From: Flavobacterium sp. ENC
GTDB taxonomy: Bacteria > Bacteroidota > Bacteroidia > Flavobacteriales > Flavobacteriaceae
NCBI RefSeq assembly: GCF_020991415.1
Contig: NZ_JAJMOY010000001.1
Coordinates: 992,001 to 1,056,000 of the forward strand
DNA: 64,000 nt
Direction of reading: 5' to 3'
Under the pieces are notes generated by a model that searched no databases, was not told where the DNA came from, and saw only the letters and a list, made by a program, of their open reading frames with translations. Of this stretch, positions 36,947 through 45,824 are shown piece after piece (position 1 is the stretch's first letter; each line of letters begins with the position of its first letter). Both the position numbers and the translations under genes were made by a program.

Positions 36947-38896
36947 ATGAAGAAAAATATCATCTTTCTCTTTCTGGTTTTCAGTATAATCACCAATGCC
37001 AATGTGAAGATGCCCCTGTTGTTTTCTGACGGAATGGTACTGCAGCGCAATAAACCAATTCCGGTGTGGGGCTGGGCCGATCCCGGTGAAAAAGTAGAAA
37101 TTCATTTTAACAAACAGGCCAAAACCGTTCAGGCCGACAAAAACGGCAAATGGACCGTTAATCTAAGCCCCGAAAAAGCGGGTGGTCCTTTTGAATTATC
37201 CATTACAGGAAAAAATAAAATCACGATCAAAAATGTTTTGGTTGGTGAAGTCTGGATTTGCAGCGGACAATCCAACATGGAATTTCAGGTTTTTAAAACA
37301 ACGAATGCCCAGAAAGAAATCGAAGATTCCAATTATCCGATGATTCGTCATTTTGGAGTGGCACAGGATTTAAGCGGTTCGCCAAAAAGCGATTTAAAAG
37401 CAGGAAAATGGGAAGTCAGCAGCAAGGAAACAGTAGGTAATTTTACCGCTGTCGGATATTATTTCGCTAAAAAACTATATGCCGAATTAAAAATCCCGAT
37501 CGGAATCATCAATACCTCCTGGGGCGGAACCAACGTAGAAACCTGGACGAGTCACGAAGCATTTCAAAACAGCGATGATTTTAAGGCCATGATTGCTGAT
37601 GTTCCGTCTGTTAATATGGACGAGATTTTTGAAAGCTATAAAAAATCAGTTCTGGAAAATGTTAGAAAAGTTCAGGGTTTTGAAGTTTCAATGGAAAACG
37701 AAAACCAGTTTAAAGACCCAAATTTCAATGATAAAAACTGGCCGGAAATAAAAGTCCCTTCACTTTGGGAAAATCAGCAGCTGGGGAATATGGACGGCAT
37801 TGTCTGGATGCGAAAAACCATTGTTTTAACAGCAGAACAAGCCAAAAAAGAGGCTGTTTTGTATTTGTCAAAAGTTGATGATGAAGACCAGACGTATGTG
37901 AACGGAGTTGAAGTAGGAACGAACAATCTTTGGGACAAACAGAGAGTTTACAAAATCCCTGCAAATGTTTTGAAAGAAGGAACAAACGTAATTTCAGTCA
38001 GAATTACAGATTACAGCGGCGGTGGCGGAATTTACGGTGATCCGGCCGACTTAAAAATCGATTTTAAAGATGTAGTCCTGCCGCTTGAAGGACTTTGGAA
38101 ATTTAATGTGATAAAAGTAAAAATCGAAGTTTCGCCAAACAGTTATCCATCCTTATTGTACAATGCCATGGTAAATCCGTTGGTTCCATACGCATTTCAG
38201 GGTGTTTTATGGTATCAGGGTGAAGCCAATGTTTCGAGAGCAAAAGAATATAAAAAAGCATTCCCGCTGCTGATTGCGGACTGGAGAACAAAATGGAATC
38301 AGGGTGATTTTCCTTTCTATTTTGTACAATTATCCACCTTCAACGAGTTTGGAGGAAACAGTCAGAAAGGAAGCCGTTGGGCAGAACTTCGCGAAGCACA
38401 AACCGAAACGTTAAAACTACCCAACACCGGAATGGCCGTAACGACCGATATCGGAAATGCAAAAGATATTCATCCAACCAACAAACAGGACGTTGGTCTG
38501 CGTCTGGCAGCAATCGCAATGAATAATGTCTATGGCAAAAAACAGGTTTTCAGCGGTCCTTTGTATAAATCAATGGAAATAAAAGGAAATGAAATCGTTC
38601 TGACTTTCGATCATACCGGATCAGGATTAACAACCGCCGATTCTTCAGGAAATCTAAAAGGTTTCGAAATCGCAGGTGCCGACAAAGTATTTCATCCGGC
38701 GAAAGCCATTATAAAAAACAACAAAATAATCGTTTCCGCTAGCGAAGTTCCAAATCCAGTTGCTGTTCATTACGGCTGGGCAGACGACGATACCGAAATC
38801 AATCTTTTCAATAAAGAAAAATTTCCGGCATCGCCATTTCGAACAGATAATTGGGAAATGATAACAGCCAGTGAGAAATATAAAGTTAGTAAATAA
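36947..38896 (+). CDS. SGNH acetylesterase with inserted jelly-roll domain (CE20-like)
   Basis: 649 residues with an N-terminal signal (IIFLFLVFSIITNANV). A first beta-rich domain precedes the SGNH block I motif VWICSGQSNMEF (catalytic Ser109). The SGNH fold is interrupted at about residues 240-380 by a galactose-binding-like jelly roll (DEDQTYVNGVEVGTNNLWD), then resumes with WYQGEANV and the late catalytic DIHPTNKQDVG. Annotated widely as sialate O-acetylesterase, but this split architecture is that of CE20 esterases, which remove acetyl groups from xyloglucan galactose. In this locus that role is more likely than action on sialic acid. Confidence 0.82.
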   Translation: MKKNIIFLFLVFSIITNANVKMPLLFSDGMVLQRNKPIPVWGWADPGEKVEIHFNKQAKTVQADKNGKWTVNLSPEKAGGPFELSITGKNKITIKNVLVGEVWICSGQSNMEFQVFKTTNAQKEIEDSNYPMIRHFGVAQDLSGSPKSDLKAGKWEVSSKETVGNFTAVGYYFAKKLYAELKIPIGIINTSWGGTNVETWTSHEAFQNSDDFKAMIADVPSVNMDEIFESYKKSVLENVRKVQGFEVSMENENQFKDPNFNDKNWPEIKVPSLWENQQLGNMDGIVWMRKTIVLTAEQAKKEAVLYLSKVDDEDQTYVNGVEVGTNNLWDKQRVYKIPANVLKEGTNVISVRITDYSGGGGIYGDPADLKIDFKDVVLPLEGLWKFNVIKVKIEVSPNSYPSLLYNAMVNPLVPYAFQGVLWYQGEANVSRAKEYKKAFPLLIADWRTKWNQGDFPFYFVQLSTFNEFGGNSQKGSRWAELREAQTETLKLPNTGMAVTTDIGNAKDIHPTNKQDVGLRLAAIAMNNVYGKKQVFSGPLYKSMEIKGNEIVLTFDHTGSGLTTADSSGNLKGFEIAGADKVFHPAKAIIKNNKIIVSASEVPNPVAVHYGWADDDTEINLFNKEKFPASPFRTDNWEMITASEKYKVSK

Positions 38897-38900
38897 GATA

Positions 38901-39025
38901 TTTGGGCGTGACCACATCCCGATAAGAGGGCAAACATACAGGGTGTACAGGCGCCCTCTTATCGTGATGCAGTCGGGCTATCCGCACTACTTCGGTAGTT
39001 AGCTCCTATCCCTCACGCGGCCAAA
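38901..39025. ncRNA. Structured 125-base element, possible mobile or noncoding RNA repeat
   Basis: The ends close perfectly: TTTGG (38901-38905) with CCAAA (39021-39025) and GCGTGA (38906-38911) with TCACGC (39013-39018). Inside, CCCGA and TCGGG pair around the hairpin GATAAGAGGGC / GCCCTCTTATC (38921-38931 with 38952-38962), and a second hairpin ACTAC-TTCG-GTAGT (38986-38999) has the very stable C(UUCG)G loop. The wording (starts TTTGGGCGTG, ends CTCACGCGGCC) recalls a repeat seen in many flavobacterial genomes. Strand and function are not known; it lies between two enzyme genes of the locus. Confidence 0.6.
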
Positions 39026-39161
39026 CAGGAAAATTCGTTTTTTGTCCTTCGACGAGAAAAACCGGGCGATAACGAGCAGACGAAGTAAACAATCGTAAAT
39101 CGATAAATTGTAGCAATACGAGAAGCTAAAAAAATATCAAAAAGCAAAAAAATACCAGCTT

Positions 39162-41570
39162 ATGAATCTAACCATCATAAAAAAAACATTTTTCATTTTA
39201 CTGCTCACTTCTTTCTGTATCAAAGCTACAGCTCAGTCCACTCATGTTTTGTGGTACAATCAGCCGGCTGAATTCTTCGAAGAGAGCCTGGTTTTAGGAA
39301 ACGGAAAATTGGGAGCTACCGTTTTTGGAGGCGCCAATTCCGATAAAATCTATTTGAACGACGCCACACTTTGGTCCGGAGAGCCTGTAAATGCGAATAT
39401 GAATCCCGAAGCGTACAAAAATATTCCGGCGATTCGCGAAGCATTAAAAAATGAAAACTACAAAGTGGCCGATGAGTTAAATAAAAAAATTCAGGGTAAA
39501 AACTCCGAGTCCTTTGCGCCTTTGGGAACATTGGAAATCAATAATTCCGAGAAAGGAAAAGCAGTCAATTACCGCCGCGAACTGGATATTTCGAATGCCA
39601 TATCAAAAGTAAGTTATGAAATGGCCGGCATCAAATATACACGCGAATATTTTGTCTCAGCTCCCGATCAGGTTATGGTGATCAAATTGACAAGCGATCA
39701 GAAAGGAGCTTTAAATTTTGACATTAATTTAAAGAGTTTACTGAAATCAACGGTTGAGGTAAGAAATAATATACTGGTCATGACTGGTTTTGCACCCATT
39801 CATGAAAACGAAGGATACACGCTTTTGCCAAAATACAAAGACGTAAAAGAAAGAGGGACGCGATTTACTACCTTAATCCAAATTAAAAAAACAGACGGAA
39901 AAATTACAAATTCCAGAGAAACTTTAAGCCTCAAAGAAGCAACCGAAGCTATTATTTACGTTTCTGTGGCCACCAGTTTTAATGGTTTTGACAAAAATCC
40001 GGCCACCGAAGGGGTAGACGATGTGGCCATTGCATTGCAAAACCTCAATAAGACCTTTGCTAAGCCATTCGATAAAGTAAAAGAAAATCATATTGCAGAT
40101 TATCAGAAATTCTATAACCGCGTAAATCTCGATTTAGGAAAAACAACTGCACCGGATCTTCCGACAGACGAACGTTTATTGCGCTACGCTGACGGAAAAG
40201 AAGATAAAAACTTAGAAATCCTGTATTTTCAGTACGGACGTTATCTGCTGATCAGCAGTTCAAGGACAATGGGTGTCCCGGCCAATTTGCAAGGCATATG
40301 GAATCCTTATCTCAATCCGCCCTGGAGCAGTAATTATACGATGAATATCAATCTGGAGGAAAATTACTGGCTGGCCGAAAACACCAATCTTTCAGAAATG
40401 CATTTGCCGCTTTTAAGTTTTATAAAGAACCTGTCCGTAACCGGAAAAGTAACGGCAAAGACTTTTTATGGCATGAACAAAGGCTGGGCATCGGCTCATA
40501 ACTCGGATATCTGGGCGATGTCAAATCCGGTAGGGCAATTCGGAAAAGAAGATCCAAGCTGGGCCTGCTGGCCATTATCTGGAGCCTGGTTAAGTACGCA
40601 TATCTGGGAACATTATGTTTTTACCCAGGACAAAGAATACCTGAAAAAAGAAGGCTATCCGATAATGAAAGGCGCCTCGGAATTTTTTCTGGAATGGATG
40701 ACTACCGATAAAAACGGCAAATTAATTACATCGCCATCTACGTCTCCCGAAAATAAATACATCGCTCCTGATGGTTTTATCGGGGCAACGATGTATGGCG
40801 GAACAGCCGATCTGGCCATGATCCGCGAATGTTTTGAGAAAACCATTAAAGCAGCGAAGGTTTTGAATACTGATTCCGATTTCAGGACAAAGCTGGAAGC
40901 AGCGCTTTCAAAAATGTATCCGTACCAGATTGGTAAAAAAGGAAACCTGCAGGAATGGTATTTCGACTGGAATGACGAAGACCCGAAACACCGTCACCAG
41001 TCCCAATTGTTCGGACTTTTTCCGGGCGATCATATTACACCTTTAAAAACACCGGATTTAGTCAATGCTGCCAAAGAAACACTCGAAATAAAAGGGGATG
41101 AAACAACAGGCTGGTCAAAAGGCTGGCGTATTAACCTCTGGGCAAGACTTTGGGATGGCAATCGCGCGTACAAAATGTTCAGGGAGTTGTTGCGATACGT
41201 AGATCCGGACGGTAAAAAAACGAAAATACCCAGAAGAGGAGGAGGAACCTACCCGAATTTATTCGATGCGCATCCGCCTTTCCAGATTGACGGGAATTTT
41301 GGTGGTGCCGCTGCCGTAGCAGAAATGCTGGTACAATCGGATGAAAACGAAATCAGATTATTGCCGGCTTTACCTGACGCTTGGGAAAGCGGAACCGTAA
41401 AAGGAATCTGTGCCCGCGGCGGATTCGAAATTGAAATGGAATGGCAGAATAAAAGGCTGAAAAAAGTTTCAGTTTCTTCAAAAACAGGAGGGAAAACAAC
41501 CTTAATCAGCGGAGATAAAAAAGAAAATGTCGTCTTGAAAAAAGGAGAAAAGAAAGAAATAAACTGGTAA
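39162..41570 (+). CDS. GH95 family alpha-L-fucosidase
   Basis: 802 residues with a signal peptide (to about residue 25, IKATAQ). An N-terminal beta-sandwich (WYNQPAEFFEESLVLGNGKL, then GATVFGG) is followed by an (alpha/alpha)6 barrel. Catalytic positions of the family are present: Asn pair in TMNINLEENYW (N395, N397), Glu in STSPENKY (E530), Asp in FQIDGNFGGAAA (D710). GH95 enzymes release terminal alpha-1,2-fucose, which fits removal of fucose from the Fuc-Gal-Xyl side chain of xyloglucan. It is the last gene of the locus, and a satellite array follows. An alpha-L-galactosidase activity is possible in this family. Confidence 0.93.
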   Translation: MNLTIIKKTFFILLLTSFCIKATAQSTHVLWYNQPAEFFEESLVLGNGKLGATVFGGANSDKIYLNDATLWSGEPVNANMNPEAYKNIPAIREALKNENYKVADELNKKIQGKNSESFAPLGTLEINNSEKGKAVNYRRELDISNAISKVSYEMAGIKYTREYFVSAPDQVMVIKLTSDQKGALNFDINLKSLLKSTVEVRNNILVMTGFAPIHENEGYTLLPKYKDVKERGTRFTTLIQIKKTDGKITNSRETLSLKEATEAIIYVSVATSFNGFDKNPATEGVDDVAIALQNLNKTFAKPFDKVKENHIADYQKFYNRVNLDLGKTTAPDLPTDERLLRYADGKEDKNLEILYFQYGRYLLISSSRTMGVPANLQGIWNPYLNPPWSSNYTMNINLEENYWLAENTNLSEMHLPLLSFIKNLSVTGKVTAKTFYGMNKGWASAHNSDIWAMSNPVGQFGKEDPSWACWPLSGAWLSTHIWEHYVFTQDKEYLKKEGYPIMKGASEFFLEWMTTDKNGKLITSPSTSPENKYIAPDGFIGATMYGGTADLAMIRECFEKTIKAAKVLNTDSDFRTKLEAALSKMYPYQIGKKGNLQEWYFDWNDEDPKHRHQSQLFGLFPGDHITPLKTPDLVNAAKETLEIKGDETTGWSKGWRINLWARLWDGNRAYKMFRELLRYVDPDGKKTKIPRRGGGTYPNLFDAHPPFQIDGNFGGAAAVAEMLVQSDENEIRLLPALPDAWESGTVKGICARGGFEIEMEWQNKRLKKVSVSSKTGGKTTLISGDKKENVVLKKGEKKEINW

Positions 41571-41574
41571 GGAG

Positions 41575-42470
41575 TACTTTTGAAACGAATGTCACCCTGA
41601 GCTGAGTCGAAGCCACCGTTCTAAAAATAAACCAATAACTACTACTTTTGAAAACGAATCTCACCCTGAGCGGAGTCGAAGGCTTGCTTATTGGGAAGGG
41701 CTTCGCTCAGCCGGACAAAAAAATTAACCCCGACAGGTTTTTAAAACCTGTCAGGGTTAAGAAATAACCGATAACTACTACTTTTGAAAACGAATGTCAC
41801 CCTGAGGGGAGTCGAAGGCTTGCTTATTGAGAAGGGCTTTGACTTCGCTCAGCCGGACAAAAAAATTAACCCCGACAGGTTTTTAAAACCTGTCGGGGTT
41901 AAGAAATAACAGATAACTACTACTTTTGAAAACGAATGTCACCCTGAGCGGAGTCGAAGGCTTGTTTATTGGGAAGGGCTTCGACTTCGCTCAGCCGGAC
42001 AAAAAAAATTAAACCCGACAGGTTTTAAAACCTGTCGGGTTTAAGAAATAACCGACAACTACTACGTTTGAAAACGAATGTCACCCTGAGCGAAGTCGAA
42101 GGCTTGCTTATTGGGAAGGGCTTCGACTTCGCTCAGCCTGACAAAAAATTAACCCCGACAGGTTTTAAAAACCTGTCGGGGTTAAGAAATAACCGATAAC
42201 TACTACTTTTGAAAACGAATGTCACCCTGAGCGGAGTCGAAGGCTTGTTTATTGGGAAGGGCTTCGACTTCGCTCAGCCGGACAAAAAAAATTAAAGCCG
42301 ACAGTTTTTTAAAACCTGTCGGCTTTAAGAAATAACCGATAACTACTACTTTTGAAAACGAATGTCACCCTGAGCGGAGTCGAAGGCTTGTTTATTGGGA
42401 AGGGTGTCGAATTCGCTCAGCCTGACAAAAAATTAAACCCGACAGGTTTTTAAAACCTGTCGGGTTTAAT
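41575..42470. repeat. Six-unit satellite with two palindromes per unit
   Basis: A partial first copy and six units begin at about 41650, 41786, 41928, 42070, 42211 and 42354 (GAAAACGAAT), giving spacings of 136, 142, 142, 141 and 143 bases. Each unit has palindrome A (CTGAGCGGAGTCGAAGG facing CTTCGACTTCGCTCAG, about 45 bases long) and palindrome B (CCCGACAGGTTTTTAAAACC type). Palindrome B arms differ between units but change together: ACC/GGT, AAC/GTT and AAG/CTT pairs all occur. No coding frame of note lies inside. The array sits between the last enzyme gene (+) and the CvpA-like gene (-), where it could stop both transcripts. Confidence 0.93.
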
Positions 42471-42481
42471 CGTTAAGGATG

Positions 42482-43033
42482 TTATTCTTTCGGAGAAGCT
42501 TCAGTTTCTTTTTCTTTATCGTTTTTCTTTTGACTTTCTTTAAAAGCCTCGTACCATTTTTCAATAGAAGGGTAAACGAAAGCCGCTACTTTTTTAATCG
42601 GATTATAAAAAACAGATTTATCGAGCGTTTCCTTTTTGGCGAACGTATTGTCGAAGTTTATTTTTTCAAAAAGGGCAATTACGATACTCAGAATCAGGAT
42701 GGTCCTCAAAACCCTGAAAAACCCACCGCCTAATTTGTTCAGCCAGCCCAGCATTGCAAAATCAGCAATTCCGGTTAGGAATTTAGCCAGTAAATAGACC
42801 GCAATCACAACCAGGATAAAAGTCAGGATAAAAGCGGTAATCTGAATGTTAGTCGGATTCCAGCTGACATGTTTTGCGATCAGGTCCTTCATGAAAGAAG
42901 AGAATTTTATCGCTAAATAAATGCCCAGCAGCAAAGAAACAAAAGAAGCGATTTCGACAAAAAGCCCATTTTTAATCCCTTTGTACAAGCTAAAAGCTAA
43001 AAGGGCTCCTAAAATAATATCTAAAAAACTCAT
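42482..43033 (-). CDS. CvpA family membrane protein
   Basis: 183 residues, four predicted membrane helices (about 1-20, 27-47, 63-87 and 103-125), then a charged cytoplasmic tail rich in K/E. The start MSFLDIILGALLAFSLYKGI, then KNGLFVEI, and the motif LGGGFFRVLRT are characteristic of CvpA/colicin V production family proteins. The family is linked to envelope homeostasis and bile or antimicrobial tolerance in other bacteria; the role here is unknown. A frame on the + strand across the C-terminus (42479-42733) is not a gene. It is convergent with the PUL end across the satellite. Confidence 0.88.
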   Translation of the reverse strand: MSFLDIILGALLAFSLYKGIKNGLFVEIASFVSLLLGIYLAIKFSSFMKDLIAKHVSWNPTNIQITAFILTFILVVIAVYLLAKFLTGIADFAMLGWLNKLGGGFFRVLRTILILSIVIALFEKINFDNTFAKKETLDKSVFYNPIKKVAAFVYPSIEKWYEAFKESQKKNDKEKETEASPKE

Positions 43034-43367
43034 ATTTCTGTTGTTTTACTGAGGCGCAAATATAAAAGAAATATCTAGTTTTTAAGGGGCAAAGGTTCAT
43101 AGATACAAAGGTTCAGAGGTTTGGTTTTTTATTCGTTTTAATTTAAAAGAATACACAAACAAAAAATAATCGGTGTTAATCCGTTAAACCCGTTAAATCA
43201 GCGGTAATTTATTCAATACAATACCAGAAGCAGTTAATTCTAGGTCTTTGGATTGAAGTTCCTATCTTTGCACTAATAATTTTAGGGTTCAGATTGTTGA
43301 TTTAGATTTAAATAATCATTAAATCATTGCCCAATCTAAAATCTAAAATCTAAAATCACAAATTATA
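43034..43367. other. Intergenic region with flavobacterial repeats and a -7 box
   Basis: Divergent spacer between the CvpA-like gene and the small conserved gene. It holds the GCAAAGGTTCATAGATAC-type repeat (about 43087-43115), a CCGTTAAACCCGTTAAATC phrase, and a tandem repeat of TCTAAAA near the right end. TATCTTTG at 43263-43270 fits TAnnTTTG and is the probable promoter for the gene at 43368. No reading frame of note was seen. Confidence 0.55.
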
Positions 43368-43724
43368 ATGTCAAGAGATACACAACTAAAAGAGCGCTGG
43401 GAAAAGCTCGTCGATATACTTTCAAATCAATTCTCACAAGGCGAAGACCTTGATTTGGATGCGATTATTTACCTAATCGGAGTTCAGGAATACGGTAAGG
43501 TACACCGTGAATACAAAAAAGACGAAAAATTAAACCTGATGCACATTGCCATCTGCCGATTACTGGAACCATACGGATTTTACGAATTCGAATATTTCGA
43601 TGAAGACGGCTGGCCACATTACCGGGTAAAAGAAGAATTACCACCACTAAAAGCAGGGGAACAATCGGTTTTAATGAAAGAAGCGATTGTGAATTATTTT
43701 TTAGAAAGAGAAGTTATTGAGTGA
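43368..43724 (+). CDS. Conserved flavobacterial protein, function unknown
   Basis: 118 residues, no signal peptide or membrane segment, acidic, rich in E/D/K. The N-terminus (QLKERWEKLVDILSNQFSQG) looks helical, and the middle has FYEFEYFDEDGWPHYRVKEE. It looks like a small cytoplasmic protein of a family confined to Bacteroidota. It has a -7 box 98 bases upstream. No functional link to the neighbours is visible. Confidence 0.75.
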   Translation: MSRDTQLKERWEKLVDILSNQFSQGEDLDLDAIIYLIGVQEYGKVHREYKKDEKLNLMHIAICRLLEPYGFYEFEYFDEDGWPHYRVKEELPPLKAGEQSVLMKEAIVNYFLEREVIE

Positions 43725-43740
43725 AAATTAGTCGCAGTTT

Positions 43741-43778
43741 TCAGTCGCAGTTTACACCGTACTGTAAACTGCGACTGA
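43741..43778. repeat. Inverted repeat CAGTCGCAGTTTAC
   Basis: A perfect 15-bp arm at 43741-43755 pairs with 43764-43778 (loop 8). It lacks a T tract. Related AGTCGCA/CAGTTTACAG phrases appear at about 47105-47190, so this is one of the dispersed intergenic repeats. Confidence 0.65.
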
Positions 43779-44003
43779 ATACTGAATACTGAACTTCCTG
43801 CTTTAAAAGAAAACAATCTTAAAAATATTGATTTTAAGAATCAGGATGGAATAGATTTTTGGCTCAAAAAAGTGCAGGAAACAGAAAGCAAAATAAGTCT
43901 GATAAAATAGTTATGAATGAATATCATGGCTTGCAAAGGAAACTTTGAACTTTAGACTTTAAACTTGAAACAAATTATGTAAATTTGTATTCTCAATTAT
44001 TGA

Positions 44004-45029
44004 ATGAAAATGATAGATAAGATAAAAGACTATATTGGCGAAGCAGAAGCTTTTTCAACAGAAAATGCTGCAGAGCTGGAAGCATTCCGTATTAAATTCT
44101 TAGGAAAAAAAGGCGTTTTGAATGACTTTTTTGCCGAATTTAAAAACGTGCCAAATGATCAGAAGAAAGAATTCGGACAAGTTATAAATGCACTGAAAAC
44201 AACTGCTGAAGAGAAAGTAAAAGTAATTGTTGAAGCATTAGAAAGTAAAGAAGAATCCAAAGGGGTTTTTGGTGATTTAACACGTGCGGCTGAACCGGTA
44301 ATTATTGGTTCACGTCATCCTATTTCGATTGTTAAAAACCAAATTATTGATATTTTCGCCAACATAGGATTCAATGTTTCCGAAGGACCGGAAATCGAAG
44401 ACGACTGGCACAATTTTACCGCATTAAACTTACCGGAATACCATCCGGCACGTGATATGCAGGATACGTTTTTCATTCAGACCAATCCTGACGTGTTGTT
44501 GCGTACGCATACATCCTCTGTTCAGGTACGCTATATGGAAAATCACAAACCGCCAATCCGTACGATTTCTCCGGGACGTGTTTTTCGTAACGAAGCGATT
44601 TCGTCACGTTCACACTGTATTTTCCATCAGGTAGAAGGATTGTATATTGATAAAGACGTTTCGTTTGCAGATTTGAAGCAGACGTTGCTTTATTTTACGA
44701 AAGAGATGTTCGGAAAATCAAAAATCCGTTTGCGTCCGTCTTATTTCCCGTTTACAGAACCAAGTGCTGAAATTGATATTTACTGGGGTCTGAAAACCGA
44801 AACCGATTATCGTATCACAAAAGGAACAGGCTGGCTTGAAATTGGAGGATGCGGAATGGTAGATCCTAATGTTCTTAAAAACTGCGACATCAATCCTGAT
44901 GAATACAACGGTTTTGCGTTTGGAATGGGAGTAGAACGTATTGCTATGTTACTGTATCAAATTGGTGATATCCGTATGTTTTACGAAAATGACGTTCGTT
45001 TCTTAGAGCAGTTTAAATCGAATATATAA
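44004..45029 (+). CDS. pheS: Phenylalanyl-tRNA synthetase alpha subunit
   Basis: 341 residues, catalytic alpha chain of the alpha2beta2 enzyme. N-terminal coiled-coil (about 1-90), then class II motifs: [20 protein letters not shown], the motif 2 region [12 protein letters not shown] with [37 protein letters not shown], and the motif 3 phrase [18 protein letters not shown]. Two methionines are possible starts (44004 or 44010). The beta chain gene (pheT) is not in the window. A short unknown gene follows in the same direction. Confidence 0.97.
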   Translation: MKMIDKIKDYIGEAEAFSTENAAELEAFRIKFLGKKGVLNDFFAEFKNVPNDQKKEFGQVINALKTTAEEKVKVIVEALESKEESKGVFGDLTRAAEPVIIGSRHPISIVKNQIIDIFANIGFNVSEGPEIEDDWHNFTALNLPEYHPARDMQDTFFIQTNPDVLLRTHTSSVQVRYMENHKPPIRTISPGRVFRNEAISSRSHCIFHQVEGLYIDKDVSFADLKQTLLYFTKEMFGKSKIRLRPSYFPFTEPSAEIDIYWGLKTETDYRITKGTGWLEIGGCGMVDPNVLKNCDINPDEYNGFAFGMGVERIAMLLYQIGDIRMFYENDVRFLEQFKSNI

Positions 45030-45160
45030 TTTTAGATTGAAGATTTTAGATTTCAGATTACTCTGGAAAGATCTAAAATTGTTAATCATTATTAATTATA
45101 ATACAATAAACCTTTGTTGAAGTTTAGACTTTGACAAAGGTTTTAAAGCTTTTAATAAAA

Positions 45161-45568
45161 ATGAAAAAAGATATAACGATCCCGGAAGTAGAAAACGTTT
45201 TTCTTGCTGCCGTTCAGGAATGGAGTGACGATTTTATGGAGAAAGTATGGTACGCTTATCTGGTAAACGACAGTGACTTTAATTTAGACAGTGTAATGGT
45301 CGTTTCCAAAGCATTTGGTACAATAGACGGCGAAATGAAAAAAACGTCTGTTTTACGCCATGCTTTTGTGGAAGTTCCTGCTGTTTCTGTGGTAAAAATC
45401 GAAATGATTGAAAAAAGCCTGCTGGTGCTAAACAACGAATTTATGGTGACTTTCTTTATCGGAAATACGTTATACGACAAGAAATTCATTTTCAAATCTA
45501 ATTTAATCAGCGAAAACAATACGGAAGAAGTGCCGATTTTGTTTGTGGATGGGGTGATGGTGAAGTAG
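45161..45568 (+). CDS. Conserved protein downstream of pheS, function unknown
   Basis: 135 residues from the ATG at 45161; a frame extends ten codons upstream but MKKDITIPEVEN is a more natural start. No signal peptide, no transmembrane helix and no recognised domain. Beta-strand-rich appearance (WYAYLVNDSDFNLDSVMVVS, VTFFIGNTLYDKKFIFKS). It lies about 130 bases after pheS on the same strand and may be part of the same transcript. Two terminators follow. No role can be proposed. Confidence 0.7.
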   Translation: MKKDITIPEVENVFLAAVQEWSDDFMEKVWYAYLVNDSDFNLDSVMVVSKAFGTIDGEMKKTSVLRHAFVEVPAVSVVKIEMIEKSLLVLNNEFMVTFFIGNTLYDKKFIFKSNLISENNTEEVPILFVDGVMVK

Positions 45569-45636
45569 AGAAAATAGAGTATAGAATAAAGAAAATAGAC
45601 TTTAGAAAATAGACTTTAGAAAATAGATAAAAGAAT

Positions 45637-45679
45637 AAAGAGTCAAGACGAAATTAATAAGTCCTGACTCTTTTTTATG
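45637..45679 (+). terminator. Terminator, first of a duplicated pair
   Basis: AAAGAGTCAAGAC (45637-45649) pairs with GTCCTGACTCTTT (45661-45673; one mismatch) and ends in a T run. An almost identical copy with its flanking sequence follows 92 bases later. Confidence 0.85.
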
Positions 45680-45728
45680 TTCAGCGTATAGAATAAAGAA
45701 AATAGACTTTAGAAATAGATAAAAAAAG

Positions 45729-45769
45729 AAAGAGTCAAGACGAAATTAATAAGTCCTGACTCTTTTTTT
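45729..45769. terminator. Terminator, second copy, also facing gpsA
   Basis: AAAGAGTCAAGAC (45729-45741) pairs with GTCCTGACTCTTT (45753-45765), with an A-rich left flank and a T-rich right flank, so it can also end the minus-strand gpsA transcript. The surrounding ATAGACTTTAGAAAATAG phrase is duplicated with the first copy. Confidence 0.85.
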
Positions 45770-45824
45770 ATGTTCAGAGATAAGAATCTTTATTCTATAC
45801 TCTATGTTCTATATTCTTAAAAAT

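Noticed and set aside
41575..42470. CRISPR array
   Set aside because: The repeated unit is about 142 bp, near-identical throughout, with no unique spacers of equal length and no cas genes nearby; it is a satellite of palindromes.
42479..42733. Plus-strand frame opposite the CvpA-like gene
   Set aside because: It is antisense to a convincing CvpA protein, rich in F/R, as expected from a shadow of a lysine/glutamate-rich coding strand.
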